DNA from: Membranipora membranacea
Taxonomy: Eukaryota; Bryozoa; Gymnolaemata; Cheilostomatida; Membraniporidae
Reading direction: 5' to 3'
DNA: 64,000 nucleotides
NCBI GenBank assembly: GCA_914767715.1
Contig: OU612071.1
Location: 26,905,681-26,969,680 of the forward strand
The notes under the pieces were generated by a model that did not search any database, was not told where the DNA came from, and was given only the letters and a program-made list of their open reading frames with translations. Below are positions 1 through 10,900 of this stretch, piece by piece (positions within the stretch are counted from its first letter, which is position 1; each line of letters opens with the position of its first letter). Position numbers and translations under genes: made by a program.

Positions 1-523
1 GAGAAAACTACTGTTTGTCAACTATATTATGCCGTCTCCATAAACGTATAATAGTATTTATTATGTGTACAACTAGAATTATGATATGATATTATTAATA
101 CATGTACAGACAAATATATATATGAACAAAAGATGTGTATCTTAAGGATGAGTATATCAGAATGAGTATAACAACATGAGTATATAAGGGTATTATGGTA
201 ATGGTAAATATTATAACAAAGAAAAATACAAGACACAACAATAAAATGTACAAGGGCTGTCGTATTGCTGTGGGAGGGTCACTAAGTATTTACAAGGGCT
301 GTCATATGTTTGGTGTTTGTTATTAAGTTCAAAGGTGTGCTGAGTGTAGTGTACTCAGTTAAGTGCTTTACAGGCTGCCCCGTAGTCTCTCAGTTCGGGG
401 TGAGGATGGATGCACCCTACTATAATTATATACATGAGACACATTTTATATCCCAGGTCTCAGCCTGGATGGTGAGCACTTTCTCAGTCTAGATAGGGTG
501 CAGGTTCTCACTCTTAATGGGCT
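1..523. other. AT-rich stretch without a recognised gene
   Basis: This is the downstream flank of the minus-strand ankyrin-caspase gene. I see only short, low-complexity open frames and no splice-supported exon. An AATAAA on the minus strand (TTTATT at 57-62) lies about 520 bases past the stop codon at 580 and could be a distant poly(A) signal, but nothing else supports it. Confidence 0.4.
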
Positions 524-595
524 GCATGTTCTCACTCTAGATTAGCGGCATGTTCTCAGTCTAGATTAGCGGCATGTTCTCAGTCTAGATTAGCT
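524..595. repeat. 24-bp tandem repeat, three copies, overlapping a gene's 3' end
   Basis: Three consecutive near-identical 24-base units (gcatgttctcagtctagatt plus agcg) lie here. The stop codon of the ankyrin-caspase gene (580-582) falls inside the last copy, so the final few codons and the start of the 3' UTR are made of repeat sequence. The protein C-terminus after the conserved caspase end is therefore likely variable. Confidence 0.75.
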
Positions 596-3500
596 GCAGG
601 TATAATAAGTATTTTTCTCAGGCTATCTCTGTACTCTGGTACCATGTGACTTGTGTCTTGATCTGGATTAGTTTGTAGAGTCTGCACTGCTGACTGGTGC
701 ATATCATGTATGTCCCTCACTCCATCAGCGTGTATCAGCTCATCAGCTATGGCACCTGAGAAAAACAGAGAGATACATACAGTATAACAGGAGGTACACA
801 AAATCAGGAGATACGTGGGAGACACTCAGAGCAGGCTGCTCCTGCAGGAATCACCCATTGACCTAGGGTAAATGAATAAATTTGGACTCTAATAGCCTAC
901 AACTATCAATTACACATGCGAGTCCAATGTAACCAAATACACAAGAGAGTCAATCATCATCTATGAAGCGGAGAGAGTTATCCTCTCTTGGGTACAGGTA
1001 CCATAATACTCATGCCTATATCCAACAGGGCCAACATTCCAGTGTTTTGAGACTTTATTGAATATTAAGTAGGGTTTAGGGTGACAAACAAAGATATCCA
1101 GACTAACCTGTATAAGCTCCTCTGACCGCCAGGTGACCTGCTATAGTAGCCAGTAGTAGTACAGTATTAGGTCTCTTTAGTGTAATGTGTCTACTGTTAC
1201 TCTGATCATACACATCCGCAGGGTCCTGACTGGGGTTTATCTCCTCGGCCCTCAATCTATCTGAGTTTTGACACGCCTGGATAAGCATGACCTACAAACA
1301 AAGAAGGTCCAAACACTGTAGGAATATAAAATTATTGGTAGTATTCCTAAATCTACCTAGCAGTTAATTCGAAATAGAAATAGATGTTGCATGTAATAAA
1401 GTATTTCGGTCCGCTGCCCTTCAGATAATCATGAGTTGCTATTGAGAAAATCTCTAAATTACCAGAGGTGTTCGATCAGGGATGTTGTGTTGTACTTTGT
1501 GTATAAGGTTGGTGATCTCTCCTTTAGACCCTCCCTCGCCTAAGATGTGACCTCTGAATCCATGAGACATTGTGCAGACAAACAGTAGGCTGATCTCGCT
1601 GCCGAGCTGACGGAGTTCATCACCGATCCAATTCTGAAGCATGTCAAAGACTCTCCATTGACACGTTCGAACGTGGAATCCAAGTGCTATGAAGGCTTGG
1701 CGCAGACGAGTAGCCTCACTCAGAGCTCCATCCCGATTTTCTGAGCTGTAGCAGATGAGCGCGACTTTCTTTGCTCTCTCCTGATTGGTTGGAATTATGT
1801 AGTGAGACGCCAAAGGATCAAGAATGTAAAGTTGTGAGGCTGTTAGTGTTTCTTCGTTGGTAATATTTTGAATCTCTTTACGGACTATTTCCAGATTCAC
1901 TGCCCGAAGAAACTGAATAAGTCGCTGATTATTCTGAGACTTGATGATATGCCTAAACAAGGCTGGTTTATCAGAGCAATTAGTCATCAAGCTTTCTGCT
2001 GCCCGTGCTTCAAGGGAATCTAAGAGTATTTCTGTTAGTTTGGGTCCCGAGTCAGACAGTTGCTGAAGAGATAGGTCGAGTGCAGTGTAGCCCAGATTAT
2101 CAAAGCTCTCTATAACAGCTTGTTTGTTGTCAGGGCACAGTTTATCGAGCAGATACTGAAGAAATGCAAAGTTTCCAGATTCAACAAGGATGTGAATGGC
2201 GTTACATCCGTGATCGTTAGTAGCAGATAATAACCTCAGCCACAAAGCACTATTGTCAGTTCCCAACAGGTCATCCAACTTCGCGGGATTCCCAAAACCG
2301 AGCTCAATCCATGTATTTCGAGAGTCTTCGATTAAAATGTCTACCTTGCGTTCAGCGGACAATCGGTTGAGAATGACTCTCAGTGTCTCAAAGCCGCCTG
2401 TAAATGCTCCATCATGGATACAGTTGAAGCCAATTGTGTCTGTTTGACAAATGACCTGTTCAGCCTGAGACGGAGACAGAGCCGCTAGCAGTATTCTGAT
2501 AAGTGTTGTATTTTTGTACTTGATACATCGACGGATCGGGTTACGGCCTGACGTATCTGTGCAGAGGAGCAGCTGGAGTCTTGTATCTCCAGTCAGTCTC
2601 TGGTAAGCATCACGTAACACATCTCTCCATGACGCTACAAAGAGGAACACGGAATTGAAAGCAAGATCTATAATCATCTAGTATTATAATTGCCACACCT
2701 GATACCAAATCCCAAGTTAGATTCTATTGACAAGTCTTGTGTCCCAACCAGCAAAGCTTGTTGAGGTAGGCCACTTTAGATTACCAGCTAAAGATGCCAT
2801 GTTGAGTTTTTGTTCTGAATAGTTGCCTGCAGTTATATCAAATACTATGGATACATCAACGTGAGACTCTGGAAGATTTCCTACCTCTATAAAAGATTTT
2901 ACGCCTCTTTGAAAAACATGTTGAGGTGGTGTGTTAATTCACAGAGACAGTAAAATATTTCACAGATCTGGAGAATAAATTGAAGTGAAATCGATTGTTT
3001 CTGAGAGCAACTAATGCCTGCATTCGGGGAGGGTGAGATATCCGCCCCTCCCTGCTGCATTTATTGATCGGGAATTTAAATTTAGGAGTTGCCTTATTAC
3101 TTTTAAAAAGAAGATAACTCTTAACCCATATTCATTGTTGTTAAATCTTACCTTCGTTCTGTATCAAACATCTTTTCAGAAGTTTGTGAAAAACTTCACC
3201 ACCATTTTCAACAAAGAGACTCTTCAACTGTGTTGTTTCGGTTTCCCTTCTACATAGCTCTGAAAACTGCTCCGTTTCACCATTTTTTATGCACTCTGAA
3301 AATAGAGAGGAAGTTACCGTTAGTACTCATTTAAAATGGAATTTAGAAGACAACACTTTGATCGAACTTTGTTATATAAGGTCTTCGTGCAGGGAACTTA
3401 CAACAAGCTTTACAATGATAACAATAGAAAGCAAACATCCAAATACCCAAACCATGTTGATTGGTACATAAAAAATAATTGTAGTAAGTAGGAATCAAGC

Positions 3501-5418
3501 GGGCTATCAATACAGAGTTTTCTGATAGGAATCAATCTACGATGATGTCACTCACAGATCAGACATGCTAGGCCTGTTCATGACAAAATGATAATATGAT
3601 CTGTTTTATCAGTTGTAGGTTATATCTATTCGTATTGAGTGATGGGACTGGGGCGGGTGGCAGAGAGCCTTTATTTTGGTGAATAAAAGATATCAGGCTC
3701 ACAGACATTTTATCAATTTTGAGTTGAACCAATGAACGAGATGAAAACAAGATATTTTTGAACACTTGCCAAGTAACTGTGATCTGATATCTGTGGGCGG
3801 ACTTCCTTGTTCATCATCTACAAAGTAAGAATGTACTGAACATTACAATATGGCGTGATATCAAATGCACCATGATTCACATGGAAAGACCATAACATAA
3901 ACATCGCTCACAACCTAGCTTGTGCAAATGTCAGTATCGAGTGAATCAGCAAGGTTAATTCTCACCTTGCACCTTATCAGCTCTGATAGAGCTTTGATAG
4001 CGCAAATGATCACATTCTTGGCTATTAAGTGAGAGGTCCTGGTTTCAATTCACGCTCACATCTATTTAACCTGGTTTCTCACTACCCACAAACCACAATA
4101 TTCAGAACAACTTAAACCAACAACTCTCAACAATCACCCATATCTCAAACATGACACCATTGGAAACTATAGGTGTCAATCACCTGTTCTCTGGAGAGAC
4201 TGTGTCATACCACTACCCTCCCCCCCCACATAAGACAAGACATCAGCTCTGATAAATTTGTTGTAACCCAGCAACTATCATGTGCCCTTCTTCACTTAGG
4301 ACGACATACCCTCAAAGAATCCTTATCTCAGCGCCCACACAACACTGAATTGGGGCCGCTGAGCTGACTACTCTCAAGATTTGATAAAAAGTTATCTCAG
4401 TATTTACAAGGTTAGGTTTTAAAGTGTCGGTTTTGAGCCTAAGATCCTATAATTAGATTACAGTGTATAGGCTGAGTTTCATGTCATGATACTAACTTAT
4501 AAACATCATGCTCAGCCTGGTGGACAAGAGTTTGGGGGGCTTAGACTAGTTGTAAACATGCTCCGGTTAGTTACATCAATGAATAGTATTTATAATCTGT
4601 GGCTACATGAATCTAAGCAGAATTGTAAAGTATACATAAGATGAGAACATAGATCAAGTTTGAACTAATTTGCATTCATTTTGGGTGTCTCCCAGTCCCA
4701 TTCTATCGGGCATCTCCAAACGCTAAAATTTAACTATAGTGGCGGACTGTGGATAAATTCAGCACTAGAAAAAAGGCCTGCATTAAAACTTACCGTTCCA
4801 AGATGGTTGACTCCACGAGTCTGATAACTGATGTCTAAGCAAGGAGTACTGAGACAGGCACTGAATCATGACGGGATTCTTCTGTTTCCTTGCAGATTCC
4901 ATAGCAGTCTGGCCATAGTTGTTTTTGATTTTAAGTAGTTGATCTTGTTGTTGGTGTGTGAGAAAATCGAGCATAGTCACCACCGTAGCCTTTGATCCAC
5001 TCTGAGCGGCCCGGTGCAAAGCTGTATTTCCTGATCCATTTTGAATACCCAGCAGAATACTGAACATGCCGCAATTCTTCACTTGATTAATCATGGCCTC
5101 TAACACCTCGATGTCAGCGCTCTGCACTGCTGAGTGGATGGGGGTGCTGCCACATTTATCTGTGAGTTTTAACAGCTGACTCGCTTCATGCTCGCAGTTA
5201 ATGCAGTCCATTATTATTTTTATCATGTTTGTTTTGCCTTTTTTAGCGGCTGCATGAAGGAGGGTGTCCCCTGTTTTCTCATTCTTCAATGCGAGTTTCT
5301 CGACTCTATCGAACAATTCTTCCTTTTTTAGCAGACATTTAAGGCGGGGTTCCAAGTCATCAGACCACCACGGACCAATCAGACGCCTGATAACATCTGA
5401 TAAACTCTCTTCTGGCAT
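580..5418 (-). CDS. Ankyrin-repeat caspase-like protease (4 coding exons)
   Basis: Exons 5418-4794, 2634-1463, 1291-1108 and 755-580 join in phase (1, 0, 1) to about 718 residues. The first coding exon has an acceptor at 5441 just before the ATG at 5418 (A at -3), so a 5' UTR exon is expected upstream. Roughly eight ankyrin-like repeats fill residues 40-450, for example GDTLLHAAAKKGK, GSTPIHSAVQSAD and GNTALHRAAQSG. A caspase domain follows. The large subunit has the His motif SHGFRGHILGEGG (His566) and the catalytic motif LIQACQN (Cys606), with QN in place of the usual RG. The small subunit ends with MVPEYRDSLRKIL, like the classical PEVRSTLRKKL ending. Caspases are cysteine proteases of apoptosis or inflammation. 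The expected SWxxQ strand of the small subunit is poorly kept (GAIADEL), so substrate choice or activity may be altered. No death-fold prodomain is visible; the ankyrin repeats take that place. The long intron 2635-4793 holds a SINE. Confidence 0.83.
3988..4255 (+). mobile_element. tRNA-derived SINE, family 1 (diverged copy)
   Basis: The head resembles a tRNA: an A-box-like segment near tttgatagcgcaaatgatca and a B-box-like ggtttcaattc about 45 bases later. The body and tail match a second copy at about 41241-41600, including the stretch about tcaatcacctgt and the terminal acataagacaagaca. It lies in the long intron of the ankyrin-caspase gene, on the opposite strand. Confidence 0.6.
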
Positions 5419-5848
5419 GTTTGTGTCGGTGATGCTGCGTCTGAATAGAGAAGAAAGAAAAGTCACACTTTGTCAGACAGGTAAAAGCAACACAAGACAG
5501 CACAATTTGAAAAGAATATTTATGAATACAATATTTAGCTTTTTATCCAAGAAAAATGGTTTTCAACATTGCGCAATGTTTACAGATTTGTATCGTGTAC
5601 CAAACTGCAACTTACCTAAATAAACAAAAAACACACCATGCAGTCATGTATAGATAATAATATTGTCAAGCCGTTGTCTGAGCCCCCCATACTCTGCCTT
5701 CCCCCCTGTTCGATGGCCCCCTGTTCGATGACCCCCTGATTGGTACTACAAATATATATATGAAGAGACTCAGCTTACCGTAGCTCTCAGGGTACTTGTA
5801 TTATTACGCTCCCATATGCAGCTTACGTGATAGCCTGGCCTTGAATGA

Positions 5849-6115
5849 TTAGATATGGGTTGTGTTGAGAGTATTAGACATTATATCATCGCTATTTGAA
5901 CAGAAACTAGAGTACCCTGGGAATCGTGACATAATGTGACGGGGAATTTTCATCTTGTATTTCCCAAGATTCATCTGCAGCTGCAAAGATAGCATGTGTG
6001 CATCAGCTGTAGAGGCTATATGATAAGGGGTGGATCCTGCGCCACCCGTATATATTGTATTACTCTTATCAGAAAAGGGCAACTTTTCACATAAGGCAAA
6101 TTCGACCTGTTCCAC
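5849..6115 (-). pseudogene. Possible ankyrin-like exon or remnant starting inside a MITE
   Basis: An open frame of 88 codons reads GAGSTPYHIASTADAHML, which resembles one ankyrin repeat. It lies upstream of the ankyrin-caspase gene on the same strand. Its beginning lies within MITE copy 6092-6242, where ttttattacag mimics a 3' splice site. A weak donor (GTACTC, near 5919) would leave phase 2, which matches the phase needed by the exon beginning at 5440. It could be an alternative 5' exon or a decayed ankyrin fragment. I cannot decide between these, and most of its sequence looks non-coding. Confidence 0.25.
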
Positions 6116-6242
6116 TGTAATAAAATTGATTATTAATAATCAGTGTAAAATCCAATAGCAGTAGCTCTCAACTGCGTATGGGATTTTACACTGATTATTA
6201 AAAATCAATTTTATTACAGTGGAACAGGTCCGAATTTGCCTA
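6092..6242. mobile_element. Palindromic MITE, family A (copy 1)
   Basis: A near-perfect inverted repeat runs outward from a short central spacer (agcagtagctctcaactg). The arms read ggcaaattcgacctgttcca then aataaaattgattattaat, and are mirrored at the right end. Three more copies lie at 36316, 41689 and 41824. The outermost bases resemble the ends of the Harbinger element at 46150-55551, which suggests mobilisation by that family. Confidence 0.8.
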
Positions 6243-6644
6243 TAGTGGTGGGACTAGGAAATCCCAGGATAGGAATTTCCGATCTTCTCATATTGTTTCA
6301 CCATGCTGATGAAACACAAGCTTGTACTAGCTTCACACCCACTGACAGTTAAAAGTGATTTAATTTACATTACTTGAAAATATGACAAGTGAAAATTCTT
6401 TTTTTGACCTTTTCTGACCTTTGAGGTTGACAAAACCAAGTCCTGTAAATGCTATGATAATTGACAGTTTTTCCACATCACCGTATTTGTCATTTCGAAC
6501 AAAGAGGCAGCGGCAGGTCATAAAGTCACCATGTCACAATCCCTCAGGGATTTGTGCTAAAAATTGCCCCATGCTTTTATCACATTCCGATTATCACCAA
6601 ATTATTTTCCCCTCCCTGCCTGACCCTGACCTGACCCTGCATTT

Positions 6645-6912
6645 TGTGAACTCATGTGTATAGCCCCCCCCCCCTCGACTATAAACTATGATGTTAGATA
6701 GCCATGCTGCAGTACTGTGAACTCATGTATATAGCCCTCGACTATAAACTATGATGTTAGATAGCCATGCTGCAGTACTGTGAACTCATGTATATAGCCC
6801 TCGACTATAAACTATGATGTTAGATAGCCATGCTGCAGTACTGTGAACTCATGTATATAGCCCTCGACTATAAACTATGATGTTAGATAGCCATGCTGCA
6901 GTACTGTGAATC
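6645..6912. repeat. 63-bp tandem repeat, about four copies
   Basis: The unit starts tgtgaactcatgtatatagc and ends with tgctgcagtac, repeating every 63 bases (starts near 6716, 6779 and 6842). The first copy carries a poly-C expansion and the last is partial. Copies are almost identical, so the array is recent. It is intergenic between the ankyrin-caspase and uricase genes. Confidence 0.85.
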
Positions 6913-7849
6913 ATGCAGGCTGTCAGGTTCTGTAACTTAGTTTAAATTACTAACTAATAGGATATCCTTACTCTGTGAGGATATCAACAAAGAGTACTAA
7001 GGTGCATATTACGCCATTTATAGGTTGAAAGGCTGCCAAAATATCTAGTTGAAAATTCCTTGTTGAGTGTATAGATAAGCCAAATGATTGTGTGCTGCAG
7101 ATGATTGAATTTCCATGCAAGAAATCACATAGACTACAGCCAAGGCAGTCAATCATATTCTCTCTCAATCAGCCCCCCCCCTCCTCTGTCAGATTTGTTA
7201 AGTAATAATCCTAACAAAACCGAGGAAAATTTGTAAAAGCCATACAGAACCCGATTCTTGATACATGTAGTATTGCAATGTCTGTATTTTGTATTTAGCT
7301 GCTGATACAATTTTAGGCGCATTGAAGCAGTTGCAGTGTTTTGTTTAGTATGAAAGAACAAATACACATCATATAAAACAAAGGTAACATAGGAGATTAC
7401 TAGGATAAAATATAACACTAAAAGAGCTTAAGTTTTTTTAATGAAAAATAGAAATTCAACAGCAGATAAGCTAGCAGTGCCCAGGACTTTACATAGACAC
7501 ACATGTACATAGATCAGTAACAGTTTAAGAACTTCCATTGTAAAACTTTCACTGGCCAACAAGTATTCTGACATTTTCATGTCTCCTGGGTTTTGTCTAA
7601 ATTTTCAACAAGGAATGGTGAATAATATCCACATAATTATCAATGAATATCCTAAAATATGTACAGCGTCAAAATTAAAAACCGCCGCTTATATATATCA
7701 TATGTTAAAGATCATGTGAATGAGTATGCCACAATGCAATGTTGGAGTTCCACGTGAGATTAGGTAAACCTCAACGCCTTGATAATATTGACCTAATTAA
7801 TCATCTTGGGAATTCCAGTTTTAAGTTTAAGTTAAGTTGTCACATATCA
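6913..7849. other. Intergenic stretch, no gene seen
   Basis: This is AT-rich sequence between the 63-bp repeat array and the 3' end of the uricase gene. Short minus-strand open frames at 6968-7418 have no recognisable motif and no splice context, so I treat them as non-coding. Confidence 0.4.
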
Positions 7850-7855
7850 TTTATT
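7850..7855 (-). promoter_or_regulatory. Candidate poly(A) signal of the uricase gene
   Basis: TTTATT on the plus strand gives AATAAA on the coding strand, about 130 bases beyond the uricase stop codon. The position is suitable, but the hexamer is common in AT-rich DNA. Confidence 0.4.
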
Positions 7856-7981
7856 TTCTTCATGACTGGCAAAGATAAATTATCGTCTCAGCAGGATTCA
7901 TAGTGAGCTAACAAGCGAAATTTGAGTTCTCTGTCTGGGATAAAGCAATATACTGACACGCTCACAACGTCATCTGTAGCC

Positions 7982-10900
7982 TCAGAGCTTAGACATCATA
8001 CTTTTACGGTTGAGGGTGGCCTTGATAAGTCCAGAGGGTTTGACCACAGGTAGATACACCTAGAAAAAAGATGCAAAATATGAGGCTAAATCAGACACTG
8101 TGACCCTTCATATGGTTAAATGTTGACGCTGCCTTCCAAAATTTTCCCAACTATGCGCGTGTGCCGTGCGCCCTATAGATTACTGGATTACCTCTTGCGC
8201 AAACTTTTGCCTGTTAACATATTACAGGCCACCTAAAGTTTCCACAATGAAAACCGGACCTACAAAACCAATGTCACCTGTGTATCTACCTTAATTATGT
8301 ACGCCCGAGTGTTGTTACATATATTCCGGTTATATATCTTAGATATTATATATTAGATTTATAAACAATAGAGACGAGTCCATAGCTTCTAATGATTGCA
8401 AAACTTGAAGACGCTTATTTTGTTACATGTCACCACACATGTAATTGCAGGAGAGGAGTTACAAAATTCCAGCGTAGTACACACTGCAAAACAAACCAAT
8501 GGGTCATATTGCACAAGTCGTTATTATCTTGTTATTCCATTGTTTTAGTTGTTATCAGTTGAAGGTTAATTCATTGTAAGTCACAATGAACATTTCGCGT
8601 GTCTTTGGAATAAGTCCAGGAAATCACATATTCCTCTCAACTTTATCAGCGCTTCGCTTCCTAATATGGCATGTCGTCCTGAGCCAATGGTATTACAGCA
8701 ATGAATAACTTAACCAATGAGAATACAGCGTGTTAGTGAGTGGTTGCCGACCAATACATCGATCTTTCACTACGCTATTCCTGTCTTACAATAATCAGTA
8801 GCTAGCATGCATATGATATTACCGATCATCTGTAACACATTAGTATCCCATCCCACTCAACAGTTCTAGGTAATTAAATCAAACTTAACAAGGTTGTTAG
8901 TCATTTCGACCTCCAGTGATGTTTGTGACATGGAACCCACAAAACCAGCCCATATATAATAATTAGCAGTGGATAACTGAGTGTGTTTAATTATTTATCT
9001 GCCTCATGCATTGTGATGATTGAGAACTGACATCAATAATAAAAAATGACACATATATTCTGTCTTCTCTGTTTACGCCTACAGCGAACGCTCGCAATGA
9101 CACAGATTACATATTTATGGTGGGAGTTGTTTGCCCGATGTGATATACTTACATTTTTGGTATTTCTAAGGCTGGAATCCTTAAATCTGTTCATATCCAC
9201 GTCAAAGTAGTGAACATTAGGTAGAGACATGCTAATCTCACTGATCTAAAACAGACAAAAGATAAAATTTATTACATACAATAAGAATATATGCATATAT
9301 CTGTATACAATGCATACATATATGCATGCATACATGCATACATGTATGCATATATGTATGAATATATGCATACATTTATGAATTCATGTGTGGATGAATG
9401 CACATATGTAAACGAATACATTATATACAATAAATATGCATGCATGTATACAATATACACTATACATATATAAGCATAATAGTTTAACTGTCACTACCAG
9501 CGACCCGCTCTGAGTATCAGCCATTAAACTAATATTTAAAGTAAAACTTAAAAGATTACCTCAGTATCTAACATTGCATGCATTCATGCTTCAATTACAC
9601 GATAAGCAACAAAATAAGTGAGAAAAACAAGCTCACTGTTTTGGTAAACGTTTACCCCACTAGGTTTTCTTCCTAGTAAAGTACCTGGTTTAGCTACTTG
9701 CTTTCCTAGGGGAGCAAATTGCTGTAAAAGTTTTCTTCTGGCAAACGCTCCACACCAGAAGGCTGCATTATATTTGTTTATTTATTAGACAATTCTTACT
9801 GTCAGGGTAACTTAATCATCAGGGCAATATCCCGAGCCAAGTGGCTCACTGTTTTGAAAAATGGTTCCATTGGCTCGTAAGCAGTTAGCAGAGGGAAGAT
9901 GGATGTCCGGTTTGATCTTTGGTCCGGCAATCTCGTATGTGAAACTAAAAGTGTAATCTATTATTGGTGAGAGATGTTAGTTGATAAGTTTCTAATTATA
10001 GACTCCGTTAGTTCCCTGTTATGATCTATTGGGGAATTTTTCAGTACCCGTCTTGATAAGAGAGTTGAACGGAAGGCTCCTTAAAACCCATACACCGTCA
10101 ATCGTGTTACTTGAACCAAGTGTGTAAACAAAATTCCTTCGACTTCGACACAAGTTCATCTTAACAGATCAATTCAATCACCTGTATGTCCTAATCTACC
10201 CAAACTCATCGGGGATAAATGTGAATTGCATTGTACGATACACAGTACCATGCACTTCAGACATGTAAATAAACACTCTTCGGTCATTTTATCATTATTG
10301 GAAACAATGGGTTGTTTCAGAGTTGTCCCTTATCAGAAGGGCACTGAGCATTGAGATTGATACCAGTCATCTCATTACTTGTTAGTGTCATATGAGACTA
10401 ATTTTTTGGCAGCGTTAATAAGCAAACATTGTTAGGATGGGAGACCAACCGGCCCTACTTAAATGGGACATGATTGGACAACAGGGAAGCTTATAGAGAA
10501 TATCTCTTTCGTGCATACTAACTACATCAACCAACTGGCCTCTGGGAATGAAGGCTAACCATATTATTTGTAGGGGCCAAATCGGCACACTTAAGCTATT
10601 TAGAGATGTTCGTCTACTGAGGCCAATATGACTAGCCTTAGAATCTCAGAGATGGGTTGTCATGGTCCGCCTAAGATCTGGTTGGGAGTGGGAGGTGTCT
10701 TAGTTGGGCTGTATACCATAGAACCTGTAGTACATATACAGGAGCAAGCACCAACTTACCTGTTTGATTTTACCTAGCACAAGTTTCTCAGTGTCATATA
10801 GTGTGAGCTGTACGGAGGGCGAGAAAAGCCCCTCTTGAGCTGGACCAGCAAAGCTATCAAGAAAACTGTCTAGAACTGTGTTCCTGTAATGGAAAATCCT

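Noticed and set aside
310-492. 60-codon plus-strand frame.
   Set aside because: No resemblance to a family, and repeat-like surroundings near the 3' flank of the ankyrin-caspase.
9272-9473. Tyr/Met-rich open frames on both strands.
   Set aside because: They are artefacts of ATGCAT/ACATAT simple sequence in a uricase intron.
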